A stretch of 64,000 bases of DNA from Tetrastigma voinierianum (lineage: Eukaryota; Streptophyta; Magnoliopsida; Vitales; Vitaceae): NCBI GenBank assembly GCA_016808115.1, contig JAEQBH010000899.1, positions 245,113 to 309,112 on the forward strand, read 5' to 3'. A program made the position numbers and the translations under genes. The notes beneath the pieces are model-generated. The model saw only the letters and a program-made list of their open reading frames with translations. It ran no database searches and had not been told where the DNA came from. Shown piece by piece: positions 23,774 to 35,370 of the stretch. The first letter of the stretch is position 1. Every line of letters starts with the position of its first letter.

Positions 23774-25744
23774 TAAGTGATGATGATGATAATTGAGATT
23801 TAGGTGAATTCAATATGATGCATTCAATGGTTGATCATTTACCACCATAACGCCGAATTGTTATGCCCAATTCCATGATGGTTTTGTAGTGACGGCATAA
23901 CAATTATTGAAAAGCTAGAGTTTGGAGTTTGAAATGAAGTTCAGTGTTTACAATTAACATGGCTTTAACCTGAGATTTTTTTTTATATGCATATATTCGA
24001 GCTTGTATTGGTCTTGACTTTTATAAAGTGTAGACCCTCAAGTTTTGTTTTTGGAATGAGTTTTTTTTTTCTTTTGTGAGATATTTGGAGTCTCATATTA
24101 AAAGGTCAAAAAAATAGAGGTCTCCCTTGCCTATAAAAAGAAGTTTCCAACCCTTTGAGTGAAGAAAGAGAAAACCATGGCACTCCCACCAAACAAGCTG
24201 GATGTCCTAATCGCCTGGGCTTAAATATTTTTTGCGAATAAATTTATTACGTTGGGCTCAAACAATTTTGTTTCATAATAATTTTTAGTTTGTTTTAGCT
24301 GAGACCAAGGGGTCTTCTCAAATATCGATGAGAGAATCTCTAAGTGAGTCCTCAAAGTTTAAAGGTTTTTTTAAATAAGATGACCTCGAGGCAATCTAGA
24401 GAAAGATCCCAACTTTGGAGGCGTATTTCAGCCTTGAAATGCTGAATTCGTCTTGTCGCCCGTCTCACTGTGCAAGTTTTATCAATTTCTTTATTAAAAA
24501 TTCTTCTTGTATAATTATTTTTAATTACTTTGCATATATATTTAATTTATTGTTGCTTTTAACTAGTCTGGATTTATAATCTTATTATTTTATTTTTCTT
24601 GTTAGTATATGGTTGCTTTTTATTATTTTAATTAAATTGTTCTGATATTTTTTTGTTTGCACCAATTTATTTTCCTACCCATTTAACCATCATTCACCCA
24701 TAATTTATTCAAATTCTCAAATTTCAAAAATGCAAGTTCTAAATTTCCATTTCTCAATTTTTAAAATTCAAGTGCCTAAATTTCAAAATTCAAATTCTCA
24801 AATTCAAATTTTCTAAAATTCAAATTTTCATTTTTTAAATTCAAGTACTTCAAATCCAAACTTTCAAATTTTTAAGTTTCCAATTTCAAAATTACAAATT
24901 CCTAATTCTAAAATTCAATTTTTCAATTTCAAAATTCTAACTTTCCCAATTTCTAATTTCGAATTTAAGTACCATAATTTCAAAATTTAAGTCTCATAGT
25001 TTCTAATTCAAATTTCTAAATTACAACAAATTTCCAAATCTTAAATTTATAAAATTCAAGTTCTAATTTCAAAATCCAATTTCCAAAATCTCAATTCAAA
25101 ATTCTCGGGACATCAACAAATTCATTTTAAAATTCTCAATTTTCTTTAAACTTAAAATTTAAAATTTCAATTTTAAATCAATTTTCGCACTTAATTACAT
25201 AATCACCCTACAATTCTATAAATGGAATCTTGTGAAGTTAATTTGTGAAACATATAATTGAGCTTGAGTTGAGCCCGACATTCCATGTATAATTTAATAA
25301 ATAATTTGACATTTGATTTAAAACCACTCTAATTTGTTTTAAATCATTTTGTATTTTATTATTGTACTAACATTGTTTCTAATTGATGAGAAGCTTTATA
25401 TGCCATCCGTAAGGATTTTCTCATCTAATTTTGTCATTATTTATTATTTATGTGTCTATTTATTTATATATATTTAGTGCTGTTAAACAATAATATTTTG
25501 CCCAAGTATATATTTACAAATTTGAGCTAAAAAGTCGTATTTTACTTAAATACTTTGTTTAAGAGAGACCTAACTTTAGGAATTTCAGTATGCTGCACTT
25601 ACTATACCTTTCGATGAATAACTCACCTTCTCGGACTTAGGACTCGACATTTTACCGGACCCGCTTTTTCTCCAGCAAGGAGTCAATATTTAAGATTTTT
25701 CTTTTTTATTTTATTTCTATTTTTAAAATAAAACAAAAAATACA

Positions 25745-25759
25745 TGGCGACTTCAAACC
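25745..25759 (+). other. Candidate primer binding site in block B
   Basis: TGGCGACTTCAAACC directly follows ...AAAAAATACA. The first eight bases match the tRNA-Arg-type primer site of Ogre-like elements, and the rest diverges. This copy is better kept than the one at 12781 in block A. Confidence 0.4.
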
Positions 25760-26224
25760 ATTTTTAAAATGGTTTTTCAAAAAATATACCAGTTCCATCT
25801 TTTAATAGAAAGTGCATAATAACAAAACACGATGTCCACAAAGGGTCCTACTTAAGTAATTCTATCTAACTGTAATAAAAATTGAAAGTTGTAATCTGAT
25901 TTGAATAGCTTAATATTAGTAAATGAGACAAGTGCAAATGTTAAGAACATCGACTTTCTCAAACCATGCTAAGTATACATAAACTACAGGGTATTCTATT
26001 AATGCTTTTAAGAATATACTGTATAACAAACCACTGCACAAGGTAAACAGAATCAATTTATTAATATATTTTGAATTAAGTAAATGTGAAGTTCATTATT
26101 CTAGTTTGATTAAACTAAATTTAGGGTAGTTGATACGATCTCACATCGGTTTCACATAAGAGTGTGGAGTGATACTTAAGTTTGAGGAGTTCTTCCACCT
26201 AATAGGTTAGTATTTTGGGTTAGG

Positions 26225-26658
26225 TGTAAGGTTTTCATTAAGTGGGCTTCATTAATTGGAATTAAAACTGAATTAATTCTTGGTCTAATTAAGTGAGGTT
26301 ATCAAGCCAATAATTATAGACCACAGTGTACTTGAGCTGGCTCTACTATGAGGTACTCGTGGTCTAACTCTATTTAAGGAAAGCTCAAGTCCCTCCAAAA
26401 CCCTAAGGATACATTTCTATCACATACGTACAATTCTCTAAGGTTTTCCGAGAAAAGGACTCGCAACTTCATAAAGCCACAAAGGGTCGCTTTGGAGAAG
26501 ATCTTGATTCGCTCTTCGGGCAGCTCTTCATCAATTCCGTGATCAACAAAGAAAGAGATCCATGGATTCCAAAGGCATGTAATTTACGCTTTTTCTCCAT
26601 TATTATTTGCCACGCCTCTACCATGGTGATCTAGGTTGTTAGGAAATCGTATCCAACG
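26225..26658 (+). repeat. 5' LTR of the copia element
   Basis: It matches the right LTR in blocks: the first 45 bp, the stretch around CTCTATTTAAGGAAAGCTCAAGTCC with CACATACGTACAATTCTCT, and the last 50 bp. In between are patches of strong disagreement. The final base is G where the right LTR has A. Confidence 0.9.
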
Positions 26659-28019
26659 CTTGGTATCGAGCCAACCATGGATTAGAACTCAAAACATACT
26701 CTGGATTGAGAAAAAATTTTTGATTTTATGAAAATCGCGCATTCTCGTCCGGGGCTGGAGTTTTTCGATAAATCCAAAATTAAATATTTTTTGCATATTT
26801 GGAATCTACACGACGAGACGATCACACGGTGGTACCGTCACGAGGTGGCCGGACGCGCTCATCGCTACCGCCACGCGCCACCACGCGCTGGAGACGACGG
26901 CTGGCTATAACACGCGCACTGGCCGCCGACGCTATCGATGACGCCAAAGATGACCTGCCGCTGAATCGATCTCGCCAAACCGATCTCGCCTCATCCGCTT
27001 GTTGACCCGGCTCGCGAGTGGACGCCGACGCGGGCGGGCGACGCGTTCACGCCGACGCGGGTCGATGACGCCACCGATGACGTGGCTAAACATGACGCCG
27101 CCTTTCGACCCAACCCGCCGACCCGACCGGCCACCTCGGCCAACTACAAACCCGGACCGTCAATCGCACCACCGCCAACGGTCGACTTAATTTATTAACG
27201 GTCAACGGGTCAACTAAACCCGACTGGTTAACAAAACTGCACTCGCCGCACGCTGCCGCCACACGCCACACGCCGCCGAACCTCTCGGTGGCGCGTGGAG
27301 GGCTGCAGCGCGAGGTATTCCAAGTACTTCACTCGCAGACTAAGATCTAAATTTCTACAATGTGGTATATAGATTCCATGTTCAGTTTTTACGTATATGA
27401 AAATACGTGATAGAACCCTAAGTACACCTAGATATTAGGTATTTCACGTGATTTATGGTATTTCATGATGGAATACATAGTAGCTAACATGCATATCACC
27501 GAGATAAGGCGACTATGTAGAGACTAAATCGTTGACTATTAATGAATGATCGAACAACATATAATTGGCATAACATATATATATATTGAAACGTGATACA
27601 TAAAGTTTATATCCTGGTATGAGTGATTTTTTAAGAATTCAATTGGTCGGTGACCGCCAAAGTGGCACAATTTGATCGGGTTTGAGAAATATCAACCTCA
27701 TATCAGGCGGATGTCTCCTGCTTTAATGCATGGTCATACTCCCAAAGGAGGTGATCTCGTGTTAGTTCGTGGAGGGATACATGATGGCATGCAATGAGAA
27801 CACCATTTTAGTGGTTCATACACCCAAAGGTGGTGATTTCAATGGCGATTAGAATATGTTCTCATGGTCACGCCATGTGGAGTAGTGTACAACCGTATGC
27901 CAAGTATATTTTCGCCCAAAGGTGATTATGGATGATATGTAAATTTCTATGAGTATTCGCTACGATGCCGATTGGTATTGTTTTGTTTTATTTTTCACTA
28001 ATTTTTTCTGCGGGAGTGT

Positions 28020-28800
28020 AATTCCATTTCCAATTGAGATCCCATCGATTGAATTTCAAGAAATGGAGAGGATTTTCAATTGAATGGAGTCGGCTGATGT
28101 TCACATGGCGCTGGGGTGGATGTCTACAGACATCACAACCTCTAGTACCTAATTTGGTGAAAACTGACTATGTCAGTCTGGGAGAGGAGCAATAGGATTC
28201 TGCTTGTTGACAACGGAAGAAATCCATACAAGAACACTTGAAAAGTGGCTTCAAGCCAAGAGACTGCACTGCTTAAGGAAATGATGGCGTTCCATGGGAG
28301 GCTAAATCGAGTTTCATCCATGCCGAGGTTGAATTACTCTTCAAAGCTCTTCAACACGGCGTACGATGGTACAACCGTTGTAGGATTATGTCCTCGTGGA
28401 TGGTAGACCTAAAGGCGAAGCCTGCCTCTTAATGTTACCATTCCTCGATGCTTGCATCATGCATCAAGCCCTCAACACCTTCCACCCGATTGGGATTATA
28501 AAGACAAACTACACTCAAGATGAAACTTGGTCAAGAAATTCTGTGACTTTGATAGCAAGGGTGGTGGCAAGAGGAAGAGAAGCTTAAGAAGGATAAAGAG
28601 CATATGGCCTTATATGCCGTAGTCCCAAGAGGAAGAATAAGAAGCTCAAAAGTCGAACTCATAAAGGTGTCTCATGAAACTACCTAAATAACTGACAATA
28701 TAGGTCCAAAGAAGACATTCTTGAAAAAAGGATGGTGATCACGCTCTTTGTAAGAAGAAAGGTCACATCAAGGACTGCGGGTAAAATTCAAAGCTTGATG
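28020..28800 (+). pseudogene. Copia gag remnant with CCHC zinc knuckle
   Basis: The sequence has many stops, but near 28739-28779 it reads H-A-LCKKKGHIKDC. This keeps the C, H and C of a CX2CX4HX4C nucleic-acid-binding knuckle, with the first Cys changed to His. Upstream text around 28030-28130 is compatible with a copia gag N-terminus, but only loosely. The capsid protein packages element RNA, and this copy cannot. Confidence 0.55.
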
Positions 28801-29044
28801 TCCAAGCTGCATTGTTGTGTAATGATTTTTAATACTTGCTTTCTGCGAATCCAACCTATTCAAGCACCATCCAGCTTCTTGGTGGCTTGACAATGAGCAA
28901 CTAATCATAAGCCAGATTTACCATACGTGGATTCATAAACCGGAGGAAGCCAAACAAGGATGAATCAAAGCTCATCGTGGGAAATAAACGAAAGGTCAAG
29001 TCATGTTCGTGAGATGAATCTTAGTTTTAGATTCTGGTTTTAAA

Positions 29045-29990
29045 TTGATGTTGAAAGACACATTTTATGTACCTTCTTTTAGAAGGAATTTAGTTTCAGT
29101 ATCATGTTTGGATTCATATTATTCTTTTGAAATTAAGAGCAATATTATTTCAATATTTCTTAATTCAAATGTCAGTACCGCCATATGTCCAACGGATTAT
29201 ACTGCATTAAGTTTATCTCCCGATGACATATACGTAGTTTATACGGTCAAAAGGTCGCTTTCAAGTAGACCACTACTCAAGGATGAGTCTTATGCATTAT
29301 GGCATAACGACGGCCATATCTCTAAGGATAGAGTAGAAAGGCTAATAAAGACTAATATCCTGCCTGCTCTTAAAAATGACTTAGAGATATGCGTAGACTG
29401 TTAGGGGTAAATGACCAAGATAAGAAAGAAAATCGAGAAATCAGAAGTTCGAATTTTGTCGAAGTCATTCACACCGATATAAGTGGACCTTATGTGGCAA
29501 CCTTGTGTAGAAGTTTTTATTTCATCACATTACGATGACTATTCTCATATGGTTATTTGTACTTGATTAAAGAAAAGTCTCGAGTCTCTTGAAAAATTCA
29601 AGATTTTCTGACCGGTCGGTGAAACACCGGGAAAAGTCATAAAGGTCAAGTAGATCTGACCGAGGTGGAGAGTATTATGGCAAGCATGGCGATGCCTGGA
29701 CAAACGAAGGGCCATTCGCCAAATACTTAGAGGATTCTCGGGGATAGTGGTACGCTTTACTATGCCCGGGAGTCCCGAGCAAAATGGTATAGCCGAAAAG
29801 TAATCGTATTTTATGGAAATGGTAAGGAGTATGATAAGTAGGACAAATTTACCTTGGCTTATGGGTGAAGCTTTGAAACAGCTTTGTACATTTTGAATCG
29901 TACCTACAAAATGCTCCATTAACTCCTTTGAGTTATGGACTGGGCGAAAGCCTAGCTTGAAATCATCTTAAGGTTTGGGATGTCCTCGCG
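29045..29990 (+). pseudogene. Copia protease end and integrase remnant
   Basis: The first open run reads LKDTFYVPSFRRNLVSVS, the conserved block after the copia protease active site. It goes on to ALWHNDGHISKDRVERL and ICVDC, the HHCC zinc-binding pre-integrase region. Broken frames then give HTDISGPYV (first catalytic D), GGEYYGKHGDA, FAKYLED, MPGSPEQNGIAE (around the catalytic E) and TALYILNR-like wording. The order protease, integrase, then RT identifies Ty1/copia. Frameshifts separate each piece. Confidence 0.85.
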
Positions 29991-30559
29991 TATAGTTATA
30001 ATCCAACATTAAGTAAGTCGGGACTCCGCAACCACTAGGTGTTATTTCTTTATCTACCCTAACATCTAAGGATATAGGTTGTCTTATAATCCCAATGGAG
30101 TGCACAAGAATTGTGGAATCACGCATTGTACTAAGCTTTTGAGTTTGATGTGGTCAAGAGAGTAGCCGGTCATGCACTATCGAGGATGATAAGACGATAA
30201 GTAATGTGGTATCTCGTATCTCCTCCCATACAGACATCATGCAAACTCCACACACCATTTCAACCTGGGCTGAGATCAGTGGATCCTATTGATGAGATGT
30301 ACCCTAATGAAGTTCATCAAGGCCTCGTGTGCAGAATGTGGCTATTACTACTCCAAAGAGTGAGAGATCCACTAGGGAGAGACGATCAAGAATACCAATC
30401 GACCATTTAGTCTATATAGGAGAGCAAGACTACGATATTCTGCCTCGCGGACCGATCCAATAACTTATGAGGAAGTCGCTTTCGTCTCCGCCGAACCGTG
30501 GTTGGATGAATGAGAGATGAAATTCAATCATGAGGCATAACGGAGTTTGGGAACTTATT

Positions 30560-32028
30560 GAATTACTCCGAAGGTCATAGACCCATTGCCGCAAATGGGT
30601 GTATAAGACTGGAAAAGGACCATAAAGGAAAGATTGGTGAAGTTTAAAGCCGACTGTAGCCAAAGGTTTCACTCGTAGAGAAGGAGTAGACTATGAAGCA
30701 ACCTTTTCTCCAGTCTCTAAAGATTCTTTCGTGGTGATCATGGCATTAGTTGCTCATTTCGATACGGGAGTTACACCCGCATGGATGTTAAACGCTTTCA
30801 CCCGAAATCTAATGAAGAAGTCTATATGATGCAACCCGAAGGTTTTGTGGCAAATGATTCAGGTAAACCTGTATGTAGACTGAAAAAGTCTATTTATGGT
30901 CTCAAGCAAGCTTCTAGACAATGGTACTTAAAGTTTCATAGTGTTGTTACTTCATATGGTTTCATGGAGTAACAAAGTAGATCAATGTATATATTACAAG
31001 GTCACGTGAGGAAATTCATTTTCCTAATACCGATACAGCGACGATATCCTCGCTTTAGCGCGACCTCGCTCATCGTACGAGACAAAGCGGATGTTGTCAA
31101 ATAACTTTGATATGAAGGACCCAGGAAGCCAGCCTTTTCATTCCCAGGCATTGAGATTCATAGGGATCAGTTTCTGCACTATCAATGATTCGAGGGCATA
31201 TGTTGATCGTGTTTGTAAAGATTCAACATGCAACTATGTAAGCCGTGAATGCTCCTATCTCGTAAAGGTGATAAGTTGAGCTCCATCACAATGTCCTCAT
31301 TCCGCATATAGAGAAAGCCTAAATGAAGAATATACCTTATGCTAGTGAATTGGAGTATTATGTATGCCTGGCATGACAGCCCGAGTATTGGTTTTTACAA
31401 ATTATGATTCTAGCAGAGCATCAAGCCAAACCTGTGACATGATCATCAAGGTCGCAAGAAGGTTATGAGGTACTTGAAGTGACAAAAGACTATATGTTGA
31501 TTTACAAACATGTTCGTAGACCTGCGCCACGTAGATCCGTATTCGACTCTCAATACCAGCTGTGATGAGAAGTCAACAATCGGTTATATCTTTAAGTTAG
31601 CAGAGGCAAGACATTAAAAGCTGAAATGTAAATTAATTGCATCCTCTACCATGCAAGCGGAGCTCAGCATGCTTTTCAAGAACTACTGCTAATTTGGCTC
31701 CAAACCTTATTACGGAGTTAACCGTGTTTGATTTTTGTGGATAGCTCCATACAATTGTGGTCAGGACAAGACTCAAGTAAAGGTTTGCTTTATTAACAGA
31801 GGTCTCAAGGGGTCTAAACACATGGAGGTCAAATACCTGACCATAAAGGAAAAAGTTCAAAACGGTGACGTTGCAGTGGAGCACATATCAACGGATGATA
31901 TGATTGCAGATCCGCTAACTAAAGGCCTTCGCCCTTGTGTATTTGAACGACATGTCATTAACACGGGCTTGGGGAGTATCATGGGATACCGTGAATTTAG
32001 TGGGAGCTATTGCTTTAAGTTGTTTTAA
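30560..32028 (+). pseudogene. Copia reverse transcriptase and RNase H remnant
   Basis: The broken frames include a KDHKGKI-like stretch, EGVDYEATFSPVS, MALVAHFD, an open run EEVYMMQPEGFV...LKKSIYGLKQASRQWYLKF (30781-30972), NNFDMKDPG, RAYVDRV-like text and the RNase H end VKYLTIKEKVQNGDV with STDDMIADPLTKGL (31735-32028). The catalytic YVDD box region near 31020-31045 is scrambled. The wording is that of plant copia elements. Confidence 0.85.
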
Positions 32029-32580
32029 TAAAGGTTGAATTCAATTACATTACATTTTGTAATAATTGAATTTTGTATCAACTTCAGATTAATAAGGTAT
32101 TTGTGAATGTAGTTTATCGAGTTGAGTACATAATTGCTGTAAATATCATGCATTGTGTGTAAACTCAATAAAGGCTATGGGGCATTCTTGGCATTAGCCC
32201 CACAATAGCATATTGCTATTATTAAGTAAAGTTACCTATCAAGGTAATATATATACAGTGTTCGTTTGAACCATAATGGATATTCTCCTCGGTGACACAC
32301 TGGGGGTTTGTGACACTTAAGAGAGAGAATTTGACTAACAAAATGGATAACACATGGCGTATCACCATTACGAGGTATTGTCCATTTAAACACACTACCA
32401 TATCAATCCATATCGCAAAGTTTGGAGGCACTCGCGACTACAAGGCTGCGTGATACACATGCAATTACCGCCATGATTCAAGATTCGAGACTTTCATGGG
32501 ACGGATTAATTATTAAGAATAAATCTCTAGACCAATATAGTTAGGCAAGACACGCTTTGTTTCACACATCTGCTGGAGAA

Positions 32581-33032
32581 TGTAAGGTTTTCATTAAGTG
32601 GGCTTCATTAATTGGAATTAAAACCGACTAATTCTTGGTCTAATTATGAGGTTATCGGGGCTTCTTAATAAATTATATGGACCTGGCTAGTGTAATGAAG
32701 TTCGGCCCGGCCCGTTATGAGAGGGCCCGTGGTCGGAACTCTATTTAAGGAAAGCTCAAGTCCCTCCCAAACCCTAAGGATACATTTCTATCACATACGT
32801 ACAATTCTCTCTAAGGTTTTCTGAGAAAAGTGATCGGCAATCCTTATGTGCCAGCCTAAAGGGTCGTTTGGGGGAGAAGATCTTGAGATCTGGCCTTCAG
32901 CCTCTTCATCAATTCCGCATCAACAAAGAAAGCATCTACGATTCCAAAGGTATGTAATTTACAGTTTTTCTCCATTAATATTTGTTTATGTTCTACCATG
33001 GTGATCTAGGTTGTTAGAAATCGTATCCAACA
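32581..33032 (+). repeat. 3' LTR of the copia element
   Basis: It starts directly after CTGCTGGAGAA, a weak polypurine tract, and ends TATCCAACA just before the TTAGG target duplication. Confidence 0.9.
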
Positions 33033-33328
33033 TTAGGTTCTTCCATTAGACTTGGGCACTTATCATTGATACTTTCATTGAGATTTGGTTCGTAATGGGA
33101 GAGGAGTACATGGAAAAGGGCTACCTCGAAGAGGCCTACTTGGTGTCCCAAAGATGGGTCCGGAATGAATGCTAATCAAAGTGTGACTCACCCAGAGCGC
33201 TCTTTTACTAAGCTTTGGTATCTATCAGTATAAAACCTAAAATAAAGCATAGAGCAATTTTGATACGCAAGAAAATTAACTTAATTGAGACCTCAATCAG
33301 TTTGGGTACATAAAGATAAGATAATGAC

Positions 33329-34607
33329 CAAGGTTGGAAATATCGGTTTCGATCGATATATCGGTGCTTACATTTTATTGATATATCGGATATATCGGTG
33401 ATATATCGGATATATCGGAGATATATCGGTGGATATTTTTTTATGAATATCAATATATCGAAAATTAACAAAAATACTTTGAAATTCATAGAAATACTCC
33501 TTCAAAAGGTAAAAATGTAAAAATGACATTAATAATCAAATATATACATTGCAATGAGTTTTAAAATCAAATGAAGATTGACGTGGACTAATATAAATAT
33601 TTGATAGATAGATCCAATCTGCAAAGACAATACTCATACCAAGATATGATGTTCCGATAATATTGATTATAAGATCGAACATATCATGCATAAATGTCTT
33701 GACTTGTATCTACAACTTCTCCATGGATAGGAAATTTGGGGTTCATCTACATGATCATTTCAAATATTAACTAACATGAAAATTAATTTATTAATATATT
33801 ATTACTAAATTAAACTAATTTAAAATATGAAAACTTCATAAAATACTATAAATTTATAATATGCATACACAATATTAACTAATATATAACTTGATTTTAA
33901 AAATTAATCTAACATGAAAATGTTAATTTATTAATATATTATTACTTCAAATTAACTACTTTAAAATATGAAATAATCATATAAACTATCAAATTAAACT
34001 AATATAGGTTATCTAAGAGATATCACAAAGAAAATTTTTTGGAGTGAAATGGAAGACGTCTGGAGATCGGCAGGCAGACTCATGATCAAATCAATTATTT
34101 TGGTATGCATTTATGTGATTTTTTTTGGTCAATAATAGCTGATGGTCAAAAATATTTGGTAATTTAATTATAGCCGTTGGATTTAATTTCATGCTAAAGA
34201 TTAATCAAGGGATCTTCTTAAACCATTCGATCAATCCATAACCGTCGGATCGTTAGATTTCAAATCCTACTATTCGATATTTCCGATATATCCCGATATA
34301 TCACCAATATATCTCGATATATCTTCGATATTTTTACCGATATATCTCCGATATTTTACCGATATTTCCGATATATCTTCGATATTTTGAAGCAAAAAAT
34401 CACCCATGCGCATGTGTGTTCCACTCACCAAAATTTCGCTGAAATTTCGGTGAGATATCGATATATCGGCAAAATGTCAGCGAAATTTCCGATTTTTCAA
34501 CGATTTTTCCTTCAAACGAATTTCCATGACTGATTTCGCTTCGGTTGTCGTCGATATCCGATATTTCGCTGATATTTCGGCCGAAATATCGGAATTTTTC
34601 ATCCATG
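33329..34607. mobile_element. hAT-like non-autonomous element, 1.28 kb, with GATATATCGG repeat arms
   Basis: Perfect 8-bp duplications, ATAATGAC, flank it (33321-33328 and 34608-34615), and removing the element plus one duplication gives the uninterrupted block A sequence at 13700. The ends CAAGGTTGGAAATATCGG and, on the minus strand, CATGGATGAAAAATTCCGATA form imperfect terminal inverted repeats. 8-bp duplications and CA-GG ends suggest hAT. Both arms are arrays of a GATATATCGG motif in opposite orientation (33350-33440 and 34275-34600), so the element can fold on itself. It has no transposase. Confidence 0.82.
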
Positions 34608-35370
34608 ATAATGACTAACTAACAAATCAATTCGTCTAAACAACTTTATGGAGAGCAAAATAATATTTAGCCTGTATTGAAAGTCTAAGAATGAGGTTAG
34701 GAAACTAATTACAAGATTTATGGTACAATTGCCTACCACTATAATTTTATATTTGAATGCTCATGTTAGAATTTACTTAAGATAATTTATTTGCATTAAC
34801 CTCTAGTGGTCCCCAAAATCATCTATTTGATCATGACCAAATTATTAATAATTAAAACACAATTTGTAACATTATCGTTGGGATAGGGTATCACAATGAT
34901 CCGTACTTTCATGAAATAACATTCATGTTTGCATTATAATTATAATTAAAATCGTTAATGCCATTGAGGTTTATGCGATTACCAATTTTAAGTTTTAAGT
35001 TTTTATGGAATTAGTCGAACCGTGTTGGCTTGGATACCCATAATTATAACAAAAATAAATTAAAATTAGGAATCTTATATATAGTCCTGTATTTTGGAGT
35101 GTAGTATTTTATTATTTCTATTAAGCTTCTGTTTTGGAAAGGCATAACCTTTTTAATTACTCATCCGGAAGATTGATTGATTATATAATTATGAGATCCA
35201 CATTTCATTATAAAAGGAAATCACATTTGTACTAATAACTTCATATTTTTAATATTTTAAATTATTTTATTTTTTAATTTATCTCATATTTATAACTAAG
35301 TAAGTTTATTAATTTAAGATTATTAATCGTATTAATAACTTAAAAATAAATTTATTATTATTTTTAAACA

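Larger units (their letters stand above)
26225..33032 (+). mobile_element. Complete-structure Ty1/copia retrotransposon, 6.8 kb
   Basis: LTRs of 434 bp (26225-26658) and 452 bp (32581-33032) start TGTAAGGTTTTCATTAAG and end TATCCAAC(A/G). TTAGG flanks both ends perfectly (26220-26224 and 33033-33037), and joining the flanks restores the block B/TRIM sequence. A primer site, TGGTATCGAGCC, begins at 26661. Between the LTRs lie a GC-rich leader (26810-27310), gag, protease/integrase and RT-RNase H in copia order. All genes are broken, although short runs such as 29045-29404, 30781-30972 and 31735-32028 remain open. The copy is inactive. Confidence 0.92.
26131..33227 (+). mobile_element. TRIM in block B, split by the copia insertion
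   Basis: This is the same TRIM as at 13175-13596, at the same place within the block. The left repeat starts at 26131 (TGATACGATCTCACATCGGT) and is cut at 26224 by the copia element. It resumes at 33038 and ends at 33064 (CACTTATCA). The primer-like TGATACTTTCATTGAG follows. The right repeat is reduced to its last 25 bp or so (to 33227, CTATCA). Its presence in both blocks dates the TRIM before the two copies parted. Confidence 0.65.
23778..35370 (+). repeat. Large repeated block, copy B (about 3.5 kb without its insertions)
   Basis: This is a direct repeat of block A, from TGATGATGATGATAATTGAG to ATTTTTAAACATAT. It has none of the 4.18-kb insertion of copy A, so its 24030-24045 gives the empty site. 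It carries two insertions of its own: copia at 26225-33032 and a hAT-like element at 33329-34607. The first 1967 bp (23778-25744) start TG, hold a TATA box (CCTATAAAAAGAAG, 24130) and end TACA followed by a primer-site-like sequence, so this part may be an LTR. Copies A and B stop matching at the same point on the right. Confidence 0.7.

Noticed and set aside
33208..34606. Minus-strand frames of 93 and 68 codons
   Set aside because: They are translations of the GATATATCGG motif arrays in the hAT-like element and have periodic Ile/Ser/Asp composition.
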